A stretch of DNA of 64,000 nucleotides from Colwellia maritima (lineage in GTDB: Bacteria; Pseudomonadota; Gammaproteobacteria; Enterobacterales; Alteromonadaceae): assembly GCF_022669015.1 (NCBI RefSeq), contig NZ_JAKKSL010000002.1, forward strand, positions 496,001-560,000. The letters run 5' to 3'. Positions 1-9,782 of this stretch are shown here, piece by piece. Below the pieces are notes generated by a model that worked only from the letters and a program-made list of their open reading frames with translations, ran no database searches and was not told where the DNA came from. Positions within the stretch are counted from its first letter, which is position 1. Every line of letters begins with the position of its first letter. The translations under genes and the position numbers were made by a program.

Positions 1-57
1 AGGCAAATACTTAACTAACTAGTATTAATAACAATATTTTATTATTCGGAGTAAAAC

Positions 58-441
58 ATGAAAAAATCACTTTTAGCCCTTTTGCTAGTCTTACCGTTAA
101 CTTCCACATTAACTGGGTGTGTTATTGCCGTAAAAGATGGGGAAGTAGATCATTCATTTATGAACGATAGTGGTGATAGAAGTTATGAAAATCGTAAAAA
201 AATAGCTCAAGTGCAATTGGGCTCAAGTTTTATCGATATGCAAGAAAAATTAGGCGTTGCCGACTTTTCAGAAACATATAAGCTTAATGAAAAAACCATT
301 CGAGTTTTATATTACAGAAGCCGCCGTAAACATAAAGATGGTTTAACGACTAAAGATGAATGTACGTATTTAGAATTTGTGGATGGAGAATTAGTTCAAA
401 CCGGAAATGGCGGTGAATATACAAGAGTTGTCGCTAAATAA
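58..441 (+). CDS. DUF3192 family lipoprotein
   Basis: A 127-residue predicted lipoprotein. The N-terminus has a short charged start, a hydrophobic segment and a lipobox-like Leu-Thr-Gly-Cys at about residues 18-21, so it is probably lipidated at Cys21 and held in an envelope membrane. The rest resembles the DUF3192 family of Vibrio, Shewanella and Colwellia: an N-R-x-x-I-A-x-x-x-L-G block, a D-F-S-E segment, and a C-terminal T-x-D-E-C-T region. Family function is unknown. The start is supported by a GGAG ribosome site (49-52) a few bases upstream. A strong hairpin with a T-run follows at 622-661, so it looks monocistronic. Family assignment is from memory of the pattern. Confidence 0.75.
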   Translation: MKKSLLALLLVLPLTSTLTGCVIAVKDGEVDHSFMNDSGDRSYENRKKIAQVQLGSSFIDMQEKLGVADFSETYKLNEKTIRVLYYRSRRKHKDGLTTKDECTYLEFVDGELVQTGNGGEYTRVVAK

Positions 442-621
442 CCTCATTTCAGCTCGGCTTAATAAATTTTTAGAAAGTGAATAGGGACGAATTAAATATT
501 AATTTTCAATAGGTTAAAAGCTTTTTAAATCATACGTCGAACTGAGGTTAAATAGTCTGGGTGAATATAGATCTTAGATAACCCTCTTATTTAATAACCT
601 AGAGGGTAAAATGTGTTTGAT

Positions 622-661
622 AATGAATTGGTATGGATAACTTATACTAATTCATTTTTTT
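622..661 (+). terminator. Rho-independent terminator after the DUF3192 gene
   Basis: A 13-bp inverted repeat (AATGAATTGGTAT / ATACTAATTCATT, one G-U pair) with a short loop runs straight into a T-run. It lies about 180 bases after the lipoprotein stop. The 442-779 gap also contains a weaker ACCCTC/GAGGGT inverted repeat near 581-607 and the putative FadR operator at 732-748. I saw no other gene in it. Confidence 0.7.
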
Positions 662-731
662 GTACATCGTAAATTAAATCCTGTTCAAGTTATCTTCAAC
701 TAACCTTGTTTGCGCTTGTACCAAACAAATG

Positions 732-748
732 TTCTGGTACAATCAGTT
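732..748. promoter_or_regulatory. Putative FadR operator (autoregulation)
   Basis: The 17-mer TTCTGGTACAATCAGTT matches the Vibrio-type FadR site (A-T-CTGGTACGACCAG-A-T) at 13 of 17 positions, recalled from memory. It lies about 30 bases upstream of the fadR ATG. An overlapping inverted repeat TTGTACCA (716-723) / TGGTACAA (735-742) adds symmetry. This suggests FadR controls its own gene. A second, better FadR-like site is at 48913-48929. Confidence 0.5.
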
Positions 749-779
749 TTATCAATTTTTTTAAGGTACTTAAACCCCT

Positions 780-1494
780 ATGGTTATCAAAGCCCAAAGT
801 CCGGCCGGATTTGCTGAGCAATATATTGTTGAATCTATTTGGAATGGTGGTTTCCCCCAGGCTCAATATTACCAAGAGAGAGCGTGAGTTATCAGAGTTA
901 ATTGGTGTTACTAGAACAACACTAAGAGAAGTGCTGCAACGTTTAGCTCGTGATGGATGGTTAACTATCAAGCATGGTAAACCAACAAAAGTGAATAACT
1001 TTTGGGAAACATCAGGTTTAAATATTTTAGAAACATTGGCCCACCTTGATCAAGAAGGGGTTCCTGATTTAGTCGACAATTTGTTATCAGCACGAACAAA
1101 CATAAGTGCTATTTATGTTCGTGGAGCGATAAAAAATAATCCAGAAAAAGCGATTGAATTACTCAGTGCTTATACTGAAGTGGCTGATAATGGTGAAGCA
1201 TTTGCTGAATTTGATTATAATTTAAATAAAGAATTAGTGGTTGCCTCAGGAAATTCTATATATTTACTTATTTTAAATGGTTTCAGAGGCTTATATTCTC
1301 GTATTGGTAGTTTGTATTTTACCCACCCTACTGGGCGAGAAATTTCTCGTACTTATTATCAGAAACTTATTGATTTAGCCAAAGAAAATCGATTTGATGA
1401 TTCAATTTTTGTTGTGCGTAAATACGGTATTGAATCAGGTAAACTTTGGGCTGAGTTAAAGGAAGACGTGTTAAAAGAACTCACAGAAGATTAG
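780..1494 (+). CDS. fadR: FadR, GntR-family fatty-acid metabolism regulator (frameshifted in this sequence)
   Basis: Acyl-CoA-responsive repressor of beta-oxidation and activator of unsaturated fatty-acid synthesis. From the ATG at 780 the reading is [19 protein letters not shown], nearly identical to E. coli FadR. The winged-helix core ([17 protein letters not shown], then [19 protein letters not shown]) continues in another frame. Two small indels explain the break: one C missing from the C5 run at 854-858 and two extra bases in GAGAGAG at 876-882. Repaired length is 237 residues against 239 in E. coli. The C-terminal acyl-CoA-binding FCD-like domain is intact. It lies convergent with spoVR; fadR and ycgB (spoVR) are also neighbours in E. 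coli. An ATG-initiated reading from 706 is an artefact of the shift. Confidence 0.93.
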
Positions 1495-1541
1495 TCGACT
1501 ATAACTATATTGTTCATTGCTTTGTGGTTTATCAGATTTAC

Positions 1542-1572
1542 CAATAAAGGCGACAATCATCGCCTTTATTGT
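1542..1572. terminator. Bidirectional terminator between fadR and spoVR
   Basis: Inverted repeat AATAAAGGCGA - CAATCA - TCGCCTTTATT lies between the convergent fadR and spoVR stops. The stem is strong and short runs of A and T flank it on both sides. Confidence 0.65.
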
Positions 1573-1590
1573 TCATTAAACTACTTTAAA

Positions 1591-3142
1591 TTATATGACA
1601 GTAGTAGTCTCTTTATTTCCACAACTTTCAATAACCTCGTCCATACCTTCTTTATTTTCTTGAATAATTTTTATATCAAATTGCCATAAATAATGTAAAT
1701 GTTTTAAAACTTCCGTTTTAGAATCGCCTAACGGAATGTTGTTGTGAGGAATATAACGTAACGTTAACGCTCGGTCTCCTTCAATATTTGCATCAACAAT
1801 TTGTATATTCACTTCTAAATTGCTGAGGTTGTATTGCTCTGCTAATTTTTGTCTTATTTTTCTATACCCTTGTTCATTATGTATTGCGCCAATTTCAACA
1901 TAATTATTATTTTCATCATCATGAATATGAAATAGTTTAAAATCACGGATCAATTTTGGGGATAAATATTGGCTTATAAAACTTTCATCCTTAAAATTTT
2001 CCATAGCAAAATGTAAAGTGTCTAACCAATTACTCCCTGCAATATCAGGAAAGTATTCCTTATCTTCTTCTGTTGGCTGTTCACAGATACGTCTGATATC
2101 AATAAACATATTAAAACCCAATGCATAAGGATTAATACCAGAATAATAGGGACTGTTATAGTCTTGTTGTGCCACCACATTAGTATGATTATGCAAAAAC
2201 TCTAACATAAATTTATCGGTTACTAAGCCTTCGTCATACAGGTGGTTTAAAATTGTGTAATGCCAAAAGCACGCCCAAACCTTCATTCATCACCTGCGTT
2301 TGTTTTTGTGGATAAAAATACTGTGAAATCTTGCGAACAATTCTCACTATTTCTCTTTGCCATGACTTCAAAAGTGGGGCATTTTTTTCAATAAAATAAA
2401 GAATGTTTTCTTGTGGTTCAGAGGGAAACTTATACTTGTTCTTTTTTTTATTTTTATGGTTATCAGGCATAGTACGCCACAGGGTGTTTACCTGCGATTG
2501 TAAATATTCTTCACGTTCGGTTTGACGTTTTAACTCCTCATCAAGTGATATTTTTTGTGGTCTTTTATACCGATCTACACCGTGATTCATTAACGCGTGA
2601 CAGGCATCTAAAGTTGCTTCCACCTCATCAATGCCATATTTATCTTCACATTTAGCAATATAATGTTTAGCAAAAAGTAGATAATCAATAATTGAGTCAG
2701 CATCAGTCCATGATTGAAATAAATAATTGCCTTTGAAAAAAGAATTATGTCCATAACAGGCATGTGCCATAACCAAGGCTTGCATCGGCATAGTGTTTTC
2801 TTCCATGAGATAAGCGATACAAGGGTTAGAATTAATCACTATTTCATAAGCTAAGCCCATTTGCCCACGTTTGTAAGTTTGCTCGGTTTGAATAAATTTC
2901 TTACCAAATGTCCAATGATTATAGCCGATAGGCATGCCAACCCCGGCGTAAGCATCCATCATTTGTTCAGCGGTGATTACTTCAATTTGATTGACATAAG
3001 TATCTAGCCGGTAGTGTTTTGCTACACGGGCAATTTCAGTTTGGTATTGGGCAAGTAATTCAAATGTCCAGTCTGGAGAATCATCTAAAGGAGTCACAGA
3101 CTGCTTTATTTTTTTGTCTAAAGTCCCATTGGCTTTTACCAT
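1591..3142 (-). CDS. SpoVR family protein (YcgB-like), frameshifted
   Basis: Homologue of E. coli YcgB and Bacillus SpoVR. Its biochemical role is unknown; in enterobacteria it goes with the YeaG-YeaH starvation and stress module. The N-terminal part (about 300 residues, from 3142) carries the conserved D-W-T-F-E-L start and the HACYGHNSFFKGNYLF block. The C-terminal part carries FWHYTILNHLYDEGLVT and LEFLHNHTNV. They are in different frames joined at E-G-W-A; one extra A in the AAA run at 2277-2279 accounts for it. Repaired length is about 516 residues against 510 in E. coli. The start has an AGGTGA ribosome site. The gene is the last of a yeaG-yeaH-spoVR operon on the reverse strand, 30 bases after yeaH. 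Confidence 0.93.
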
Positions 3143-3172
3143 AATTTCACCTATTCTTTCGTCTTAAGGGTT

Positions 3173-4462
3173 TTATGCTGCACGCTTATTACTCTTTTTA
3201 AATAACTCTCTAAATATTGGATAAATATCTGAGACTTCTTTAATGTGTGCCGTGGTAAAGTTTGAATGTGAATCTTTGAGTTGTTGATATTCCTGCCATA
3301 AAGTTTGATGTGAACGCTGAGTTATTTCGATATAACTAAAATAACGTGTTTTGGGTAAAATTTGTTTGGCCAGTATAGATTTGCACAAAGGAGAATCATC
3401 AGCCCAGTTGTCGCCGTCAGAAGCTTGAGCTCCATAGATGTTCCATTGACTATCATTGTAACGCTCACAAATTATGTCATTCATTAGCTTTAATGCACTT
3501 GATACAATCGTCCCTCCCGTTTCTTGAGAATAGAAAAACTCATGCTCATCTACCTCTTTGGCTTGGGTATGATGTCGGATATAAACAACTTCAATATTCT
3601 TATAAGTTCGGCTTAAAAATAAATAGAGAAGAATATAAAAGCGTTTAGCCATTTCTTTTGTGGCTTGGTCCATTGAACCCGAAACATCCATTAAACAAAA
3701 CATAACAGCCTTCGACGTTGGCATTGCTTGTTTCGCATAGTTTCTATAGCGAAGATCGAAGGTATCGATAAAAGGTACTTTGGCAATTTTACTTTCTAAC
3801 TCAGCTATTTGTTTTTTTAACTCATCTTCTTCTTTGTGTTGAATTGAGTCGTGAATGTTAGTGTTTTGCTTGAGTAAATTTAACGCTTGATTACATGCGT
3901 TAAGTTGTTTTCTTTTAGTTGCTGTCATGGCAATACGTCGGGCAATAGAGCCCTGTAATGATTTTACGATATCAATATTTGATGGTATGCCTTCCGCGCA
4001 AAAACCTGAGCGAACAGTTTTATATTCAATGAGTTTGTCGAGTTGATTTTTTTCTAAATTGGGAAGCTCTAAATCTTCAAAAAGCAGATTTAAATATTCT
4101 TCTTTCGAAATAGAAAAAGTAAAATCATCATCACCTTCGCCACTGTCACTTGCATCACCTTGCCCTGAGCCTTGTCCTTGTTGGTTGGGCGGTTTCTTAA
4201 TTTTATCACCACTAACAAATTGATCATTACCTGGGTGAACTTTGTCACGAATACCGCCATCTCCTTGATGAAATATGGGCTCGGACATATCTTTTTTTGG
4301 AATAACAATGTTTTCACCTGAACTGATATCAGTGACACCACGTTGGTTGATCGCGTCAGACACAGATTTTTTTATCTGGTTTTTATAGCGCCTTAAAAAA
4401 CGTTGACGATTTACAGTGCTTTTATTTTTACTGTTCAACCGTCTATCAATAAAATTAGCCAT
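3173..4462 (-). CDS. yeaH: YeaH family protein (DUF444/UPF0229, VWA-like)
   Basis: A 429-residue protein (E. coli YeaH 427). The basic N-terminus (I-D-R-R-L-N-x-K-N-K-S) and the acidic, Gly/Gln-rich linker around residues 80-115 are typical. The C-terminal half looks like a von Willebrand factor A-type fold with the MIDAS-like motif MDVSGSMDQ at about residues 258-266 and T-G-G-T near 317-320. The family partners YeaG/PrkA kinase in sustained-stress responses; its own activity is not established. Start supported by an AAGGAG site just upstream. It is the middle gene of the prkA-yeaH-spoVR operon. Confidence 0.95.
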   Translation of the reverse strand: MANFIDRRLNSKNKSTVNRQRFLRRYKNQIKKSVSDAINQRGVTDISSGENIVIPKKDMSEPIFHQGDGGIRDKVHPGNDQFVSGDKIKKPPNQQGQGSGQGDASDSGEGDDDFTFSISKEEYLNLLFEDLELPNLEKNQLDKLIEYKTVRSGFCAEGIPSNIDIVKSLQGSIARRIAMTATKRKQLNACNQALNLLKQNTNIHDSIQHKEEDELKKQIAELESKIAKVPFIDTFDLRYRNYAKQAMPTSKAVMFCLMDVSGSMDQATKEMAKRFYILLYLFLSRTYKNIEVVYIRHHTQAKEVDEHEFFYSQETGGTIVSSALKLMNDIICERYNDSQWNIYGAQASDGDNWADDSPLCKSILAKQILPKTRYFSYIEITQRSHQTLWQEYQQLKDSHSNFTTAHIKEVSDIYPIFRELFKKSNKRAA

Positions 4463-4543
4463 TGTGACTCCTTACCTCTTTATTAAAGTGCTTTACCTAT
4501 TTACTGTAAAATAAATAATAGCTTTTACGTATCGAGGTACAAC

Positions 4544-6478
4544 TTAAGAAGACTTTCTTACACGTAAATACCACTCAGATAGTAGCCTTACCTGTTTTTG
4601 CGTATATCCTTTACTCATCATACGTTCTACAAAGTCGTCATGTTTTTTCTGATCATCTTTTGACGTTTTAGAATTAAAAGATATAACAGGTAATAAGTCT
4701 TCAGTATTCGAAAACATTTTCTTTTCAATCACTGTTCGAAGTTTTTCATAACTAGTCCATAAAGGGTTTTTGCCGTTGTTATTGGCTTTTGCCCTGAGAA
4801 CAAAATTAACAATTTCATTACGAAAATCCTTCGGATTACTGATACCTGCGGGTTTTTCTATTTTTTCTAACTCATCATTTAGTGCTTGTCTATCGAAAAG
4901 TTGGCCCGTTTCTGAATCACGGTACTCTTGATCTTGAATCCAAAAATCTGCATAGGTAACATAACGGTCAAAAATATTTTGTCCGTATTCAGAATAGGAT
5001 TCTAAATACGCGGTTTGAATTTCTTTACCAATAAATTCAATATATTTTGGGGTCAAATAACCTTTTATAAATTCTAAGTAACGTTCAGTTGTTTCTTTAG
5101 GTAATTGTTCACGTTCAACTTGTTGCTCTAATACATAGAATAAATGCACGGGGTTTGCCGCAACTTCGTTATTGTCAAAATTAAAAACCCGAGATAATAT
5201 TTTAAACGCAAAACGTGTAGAGAGTCCTGACATACCTTCATCAATACCCGCGTAATCTCGATACTCTTGATATGACTTGGCTTTGGGATCAGTATCTTTT
5301 AAGGTTTCACCATCATATACACGCATTTTTGAATAAATACTTGAATTTTCTGGATCTTTTAGCCTTGACAATACCGAAAATTGGGCAAGTGTTTCTAAGG
5401 TGTCAGGAGCACATTGCGCTGATTTTAGTTCACTGTGTTCAAGTAATTTTTTGTAGATGTTTACTTCTTCAGAAACACGCATACAATAAGGCACTTTAAC
5501 GATATAAACCCTATCTAAAAATGCTTCGTTGTTTTTGTTATTTCTAAACGTTTGCCATTCAGACTCATTTGAATGTGCCAGTAAAATGCCATTAAAGGGC
5601 AGGGCTGATAATCCTTCTGTTGGATTGTAGTTTCCCTCTTGTGTGGCAGTAAGCAATGGGTGAAGCACTTTAATAGGCGCTTTAAACATCTCTACAAATT
5701 CCATTAATCCTTGGTTTGCCCTACATAGTGCGCCTGAGTAACTATAGGCATCAGCATCGTTTTGAGCATAGTGTTCCAGTTGTCTTATGTCAACTTTACC
5801 AACCAAAGCGGAAATATCTTGATTGTTATCATCGCCAGGCTCTGTTTTTGCAATAGCAATTTGATCAAGAATAGAAGGGTAGACTTTTACCACGGAAAAC
5901 TTAGCGATATCACCTTTAAATTCATGTAAGCGTTTTGCTGCCCAAGGCGAAATAATATTATTAAGATAACGCGCGGGTATATTGAATTCTTCTTGTAATA
6001 TTTTACCGTCGGAATGCACGTCAAACAAACAAAATGGGTGGTCGTTTACTGGGCTTCGAACACCATTAGCGCATAAAACATAAATAGGCTCTTGTTGCAT
6101 TAATGCTTTTAATTTTTCAGCAATGGATGATTTCCCACCCCCTACAGGACCTAATAAATAAAGGATTTGTTTTTGTTCTTCCAAACCTTGAGAAGCATGC
6201 TTAAGGTATGAAACAATTTGTTCAATAGCGTCTTCCATACCATAAAAGTCTTTAAAAGCAGGGTATCGATTAATGACTCTGTTAGAAAATATGCGACTTA
6301 ATCGAGGATCATTCGCTGTATCTACCTCTTCTGGCGTACCAATAGCACTGAGTAGCCTTTCTGAAGCACTTGCGTAGGAAAGTTTGTTTTCTTTACATAG
6401 GGTTAAAAACTCTTGTAAGCTAAACTCTTCTTGTTGAGCTTGTTCGTAACGTGCTTGATAATGTTTAAAAATACTCAT
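4544..6478 (-). CDS. yeaG: PrkA family serine protein kinase (YeaG)
   Basis: AAA+-type serine kinase homologue of 644 residues, exactly the E. coli YeaG length and very close to it throughout. Walker A is GPVGGGKSS at about residues 107-115, within the PrkA AAA domain; the C-terminal third holds the kinase-like part and ends WYLRVRKSS as in E. coli. Members act in stationary-phase and nitrogen-starvation responses. The chosen start is the ATG of MSIFKHYQARYEQA: a GGAG ribosome site lies six bases upstream, and the family begins there. A TTG four codons further upstream overlaps that ribosome site and is unlikely. First gene of the three-gene reverse-strand operon. Confidence 0.97.
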   Translation of the reverse strand: MSIFKHYQARYEQAQQEEFSLQEFLTLCKENKLSYASASERLLSAIGTPEEVDTANDPRLSRIFSNRVINRYPAFKDFYGMEDAIEQIVSYLKHASQGLEEQKQILYLLGPVGGGKSSIAEKLKALMQQEPIYVLCANGVRSPVNDHPFCLFDVHSDGKILQEEFNIPARYLNNIISPWAAKRLHEFKGDIAKFSVVKVYPSILDQIAIAKTEPGDDNNQDISALVGKVDIRQLEHYAQNDADAYSYSGALCRANQGLMEFVEMFKAPIKVLHPLLTATQEGNYNPTEGLSALPFNGILLAHSNESEWQTFRNNKNNEAFLDRVYIVKVPYCMRVSEEVNIYKKLLEHSELKSAQCAPDTLETLAQFSVLSRLKDPENSSIYSKMRVYDGETLKDTDPKAKSYQEYRDYAGIDEGMSGLSTRFAFKILSRVFNFDNNEVAANPVHLFYVLEQQVEREQLPKETTERYLEFIKGYLTPKYIEFIGKEIQTAYLESYSEYGQNIFDRYVTYADFWIQDQEYRDSETGQLFDRQALNDELEKIEKPAGISNPKDFRNEIVNFVLRAKANNNGKNPLWTSYEKLRTVIEKKMFSNTEDLLPVISFNSKTSKDDQKKHDDFVERMMSKGYTQKQVRLLSEWYLRVRKSS

Positions 6479-6840
6479 AATCATCTCCAAAGCTTGAGTT
6501 TAAAACGGACAAAAATAATTTATTAAGTCTTAGTTATAAGGTTAGTTGCTTTGGCTGATTTTGCGAATTTTATAAGGTAAATAATTATTTCTAATTGATA
6601 AAAAATAAATAAGATCAATTAATTAATTTTGAGTTTTACGGTTTTCTAAAGGGAGGATAACTCTTTTTTGTAGCAGGATGTCACAGGTTGCCGTAGGTTT
6701 TCAGAGCTTTGGTCGAAGCTTATTTAAGATTTGTCAGAGAGTAGCAAGATGGTCATAGGAATAAAGGAGTAAAAATAAATGACCCCAACGTTGAGGTCAA
6801 ATATAAACGATATGGCTTAATACATTAGCCAATCATAAAA
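6479..6840. other. Intergenic region between yeaG and sodB
   Basis: About 360 bases without a gene. It holds the sodB terminator (6771-6799) and must contain the promoter of the yeaG-yeaH-spoVR operon on the reverse strand. The stretch next to yeaG is very AT-rich. No recognisable operator was seen. Confidence 0.6.
6771..6799 (-). terminator. sodB terminator
   Basis: Near-perfect inverted repeat TGACCCCAACGTTGAGGTCA at 6780-6799. On the reverse strand it is followed by TTTATTTTT. It lies about 40 bases after the sodB stop. Confidence 0.75.
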
Positions 6841-7422
6841 TTAGGCGAAATTTGCTTGTGCAAAATCCCAGTTGGCTAATGCCCAAAATGCGTCCATATA
6901 GCTAGGACGTAAATTGCGGTAGTCAATGTAATATGCATGTTCCCATAAATCGACAGTAATAAGCGGAGTGACTGTTTCATCTGTTAAAGGTGTTGCTGCA
7001 TTAGACGTATTAACAATAGCTAAACTACCGTCGGCTTTTTTAACTAACCAAGTCCGGCTTGAACCAAAGTTGTTAATAGCACTGTCAGTAAATTTTGCTT
7101 TAAAGTCAGCAAAAGAACCGAAGCTAGCAACAATAGCATCTGCTAAAGCGCCTGTTGGTTCACCACCGCCATTTGGGCTTAAACTATTCCAATAAAATGT
7201 ATGATTCCATGTTTGTGCTGCATTATTAAAAATACCCGCTGAAGAAGTTTTTACTATTTCTTCTAAAGACTTATCAGCAAAATCAGTACCTTCAATCAAT
7301 CCATTTAATTTTACAACGTAAGTATTGTGATGTTTTCCATAGTGAAATGATAAAGTTTCTGCTGAAATATGTGGTTCTAAGGCCGTTTGTTCGTAAGGTA
7401 ATGCAGGTAATTCAATAGCCAT
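6841..7422 (-). CDS. sodB: Superoxide dismutase, iron type
   Basis: Converts superoxide to oxygen and hydrogen peroxide in the cytoplasm. It has 193 residues, equal to E. coli SodB. Metal ligands are visible in order: His in HYGKHHNTY (about residue 27), His in QTWNHTFYW (about 74), Asp and His in DLWEHAYYIDY (about 157 and 161). The Ala-Ala-Gln-Thr-Trp context before the second ligand and N-G-G-G-E-P-T-G fit the Fe family. Start chosen at MAIELPALPYEQ, six bases after a GGAG site; a TTG four codons upstream lies inside that site. Divergent from grxD, as a nearby pair in many gammaproteobacteria. Confidence 0.97.
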   Translation of the reverse strand: MAIELPALPYEQTALEPHISAETLSFHYGKHHNTYVVKLNGLIEGTDFADKSLEEIVKTSSAGIFNNAAQTWNHTFYWNSLSPNGGGEPTGALADAIVASFGSFADFKAKFTDSAINNFGSSRTWLVKKADGSLAIVNTSNAATPLTDETVTPLITVDLWEHAYYIDYRNLRPSYMDAFWALANWDFAQANFA

Positions 7423-7734
7423 TTTGCTCTCCAAGTTTTCGATTTTTTTAAAAGTTACGGTGTATTCGTGAATAAGAGTATATTTTACAATAAAACTTGA
7501 GTAAAATACTCAAGTATTAAGTTTATACTATATTGAATGCATACTCTATAGGATTTCTTTAGTTAGTTTCAAGTATGTATTTTATTTTTAAGTATTTATT
7601 ATATTGAATTGAAAAATAATTTTTTGTCGCCATTATATTTCTAATGGTAAGTATGAACAAAAATTAAGTTAGGTAAATTCAACTTAGCGCCCAATTCAGT
7701 TTAGTATAATGAATATTATTATTTAGAGGATATT
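7423..7734. other. Divergent promoter region sodB / grxD
   Basis: About 310 AT-rich bases. A TATAAT element at 7704-7709 lies upstream of grxD and may be its -10. No Fur-box-like 19-mer was recognised by eye, although sodB is often iron-regulated. Confidence 0.4.
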
Positions 7735-8079
7735 ATGGAAACAATTGAACGTATTAAAGAACAAATTAGTGAAAACACCGTTTTACTTTATATGAAAGGT
7801 TCTCCGAAATTACCTAGCTGTGGTTTCTCATCTCAAGCATCACAAGCATTGATCTCATGTGGTGAACAATTTGCTTATGTTGATATTCTGCAAAACCCAG
7901 ATATCCGTGCAGAATTACCAAAATATGCAGATTGGCCAACATTCCCTCAACTATGGGTTGAAGGTGAATTCATTGGTGGTTGTGACATTATTATAGAAAT
8001 GTTTCAACAAGGTGAATTACAAACATTGATAAAAGAAGCAACAGCTAAAAATGCTTCTGAAGAAAAAAACGCAGAATAA
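7735..8079 (+). CDS. grxD: Monothiol glutaredoxin (Grx4 type)
   Basis: A 114-residue CGFS-type glutaredoxin. These bind a bridging [2Fe-2S] cluster with glutathione and act in iron-sulfur trafficking rather than general disulfide reduction. Visible signatures: MKGSPKLPSCGFS with the single active-site Cys, W-P-T-F-P-Q-L-W with the cis-Pro, and G-G-C-D-I-I. The start follows a GAGG site with good spacing. It lies between sodB and a peroxiredoxin, making a small oxidative-stress neighbourhood. Confidence 0.97.
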   Translation: METIERIKEQISENTVLLYMKGSPKLPSCGFSSQASQALISCGEQFAYVDILQNPDIRAELPKYADWPTFPQLWVEGEFIGGCDIIIEMFQQGELQTLIKEATAKNASEEKNAE

Positions 8080-8197
8080 ATTGTATTCTGCATGAATTAG
8101 ATATTGAAATTTTTCAAATAAGCACAATAACTAGTTGTGACTATTTGTAAGCGCAATAATATTTTTAATCATTAATAACATAAATATGGAGCATATA

Positions 8198-8804
8198 ATG
8201 AGTGTATTAGTTGGTCGTCCAAACCCCGGACTTTACTGCAGCAGCAGTTTTAGGTACAGGTGAAATTGTTGATAGTTTTTCATTAAGCGAAGCAATCAAA
8301 GGCAAAAAAGCGGTAGTTTTTTTCTATCCTCTAGATTTTACGTTTGTATGTCCTTCTGAGCTTTTAGCTTTTGATCATAGAATGGAAGAATTCAAAAGTC
8401 GTGGTGTTGAAGTTATCGGTGTTTCTATTGATTCACAATTTTCTCATAACGCATGGCGTAACACACCAGTGAATGATGGTGGTATTGGCCCAGTTCAATA
8501 CACATTAGTAGCTGATGTTAAACATGAAATTTGTAAAGCTTACGATGTAGAGCATCCAGATGCAGGTGTTGCGTTCCGTGGTTCATTCTTAATTGATGAA
8601 GAAGGTAATGTTCGTCATCAAGTAGTTAACGATTTACCACTAGGTCGTAACGTTGATGAAATGATCCGTATGGTTGATGCTTTACAATTTCATCAAGAAC
8701 ACGGTGAAGTATGTCCTGCCGGTTGGAATAAAGGTGATAAAGGTATGACTGCCTCTCCAGATGGTGTTGCAGCGTACTTAACTGATAATGCTGATAACCT
8801 TTAA
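8198..8804 (+). CDS. Typical 2-Cys peroxiredoxin (AhpC/Tsa family), frameshifted near the start
   Basis: Reduces hydrogen peroxide and organic peroxides with thioredoxin-like donors. The peroxidatic Cys is in DFTFVCPSELLAF, the resolving Cys in GEVCPAGWNKG. A GGIG insertion and a C-terminal Ala-Tyr-Leu resemble the overoxidation-sensitive Prx1 class, although Leu replaces the usual Phe. The natural start is ATG at 8198 (MSVLVGRP), after a GGAG site. One extra base in CCAAACCCC (8219-8227) shifts the frame after eight codons. Repaired length is 201 residues. Followed by a bidirectional terminator. Confidence 0.93.
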
Positions 8805-8856
8805 GTATTATTGAGTTAACCATTAATAAATTTATCTAAATTTTTTGATAATATTA

Positions 8857-8892
8857 TAAAAAGCTAGCGTTAATTGACGCTAGCTTTTTTTA
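8857..8892. terminator. Bidirectional terminator between peroxiredoxin gene and rnt
   Basis: AAAAAGCTAGCGT - TAATTG - ACGCTAGCTTTTTT, a perfect stem with A- and T-runs on either side. It lies between convergent genes. Confidence 0.85.
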
Positions 8893-8904
8893 TGGGTAAT
8901 TTTT

Positions 8905-8941
8905 TAATCGCTAATCGCTAATCGCTAATCGCTAATCGCTA
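8905..8941. repeat. Heptanucleotide tandem repeat over the rnt stop codon
   Basis: Five exact tandem copies of TAATCGC (8905-8939) plus two bases of a sixth. The rnt stop codon (8925-8927) is inside the array, so the last residues of RNase T (A-I-S-D) are encoded by repeat units. Because seven is not a multiple of three, unit gain or loss changes the reading frame of the protein end. Every frame meets a TAG within 21 bases. Confidence 0.95.
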
Positions 8942-9611
8942 GAGGCCACTCGCCTAATGCCTGCCATTTATTTACTATATGACAAAATAACTCTGCTGTT
9001 TTTTCCGTATCATAAAGTGCAGAATGTGCTTCGCTATTATTAAAATCAATCTCTGCTGCTTCACACGCCTTAGCGAGTACTGTTTGACCCAAAGCAAGAC
9101 CTGATAATGTTGTCGTATCAAAACTAACAAACCCATGAAAAGGGCTACGTTTAATTTGACAGCGTGCAGTTGCGGCATTTAAAAAGCCTAAATCGAACGA
9201 GGCATTATGGGCAACAATAATGGCTCGTTGACAACCCGCCAGTTTCATTTTTTTTCTAACTAATTTGAATAATGCTTTAAGGGCAACGTCTTCATCAACA
9301 GCCCCACGTAAAGGGTTTGTGGGATCAATCCCTGTAAAGTCGAGTGCTTTTTGTTCTAAATTTGCGCCTTCAAAAGGGTGAACATTAAACTGAATTGTTT
9401 CATCAATAGACAATTTTTTTGAATTTTCATCAAGCGTTAAAACAGAGGCTGCAATTTCAAGTAATGCATCTGTTTGGGCATTGAACCCTGCTGTTTCTAC
9501 GTCAATAACAACGGGAAAGTAACCGCGAAACCGTTGAGCTAATAGTGGTTTGTCATTGTTTTTGCTTTCTTTATTTATATTATCTTCTTTTGCTTCTACT
9601 GTATCTTGCAT
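8925..9611 (-). CDS. rnt: Ribonuclease T (DEDD 3'-5' exonuclease)
   Basis: Trims 3' ends of tRNA, 5S and 23S rRNA and other stable RNAs. DEDD-superfamily motifs are in order: Exo [15 protein letters not shown] (catalytic D and E, about residues 37-39), Exo [12 protein letters not shown], and Exo [14 protein letters not shown]. It has 228 residues against 215 in E. coli; the extra length is a polar N-terminal extension (residues 1-25) and a repeat-encoded C-terminal tail. An [11 protein letters not shown] start matches the family. Convergent with the peroxiredoxin gene and divergent from motY. Confidence 0.95.
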   Translation of the reverse strand: MQDTVEAKEDNINKESKNNDKPLLAQRFRGYFPVVIDVETAGFNAQTDALLEIAASVLTLDENSKKLSIDETIQFNVHPFEGANLEQKALDFTGIDPTNPLRGAVDEDVALKALFKLVRKKMKLAGCQRAIIVAHNASFDLGFLNAATARCQIKRSPFHGFVSFDTTTLSGLALGQTVLAKACEAAEIDFNNSEAHSALYDTEKTAELFCHIVNKWQALGEWPLAISD

Positions 9612-9782
9612 ATTATTACTTGAATTTTAGCGGGGAAACCTAGAGATTGGATTATCTCAGAAAACAACCTAAAACACGATAGTAATGGTAATATCATTGG
9701 GTTAGTTCAGCTAATAATGAGAAAATAGCGCAAAATAAGTAACAAAGTGCTAAAGTTATATTAGTTTGAGACGATATAACGA

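Noticed and set aside
706..779. fadR starting at 706
   Set aside because: The residues before the HTH are not FadR-like, the putative operator would be coding, and the true FadR N-terminus is read from ATG 780 in another frame.
5272..5499. Forward-strand open frame inside yeaG
   Set aside because: It is a shadow of the conserved kinase gene, with no ribosome site and no recognisable protein features. The same applies to similar antisense frames in ftsH, edd, cobQ and glmM.
7423..7734. Fur box in the sodB promoter
   Set aside because: The region is AT-rich, but no convincing 19-bp inverted Fur motif could be picked out by eye.
8905..8941. CRISPR-like or regulatory repeat array
   Set aside because: Units are seven bases with no spacers, so it is a simple tandem repeat.
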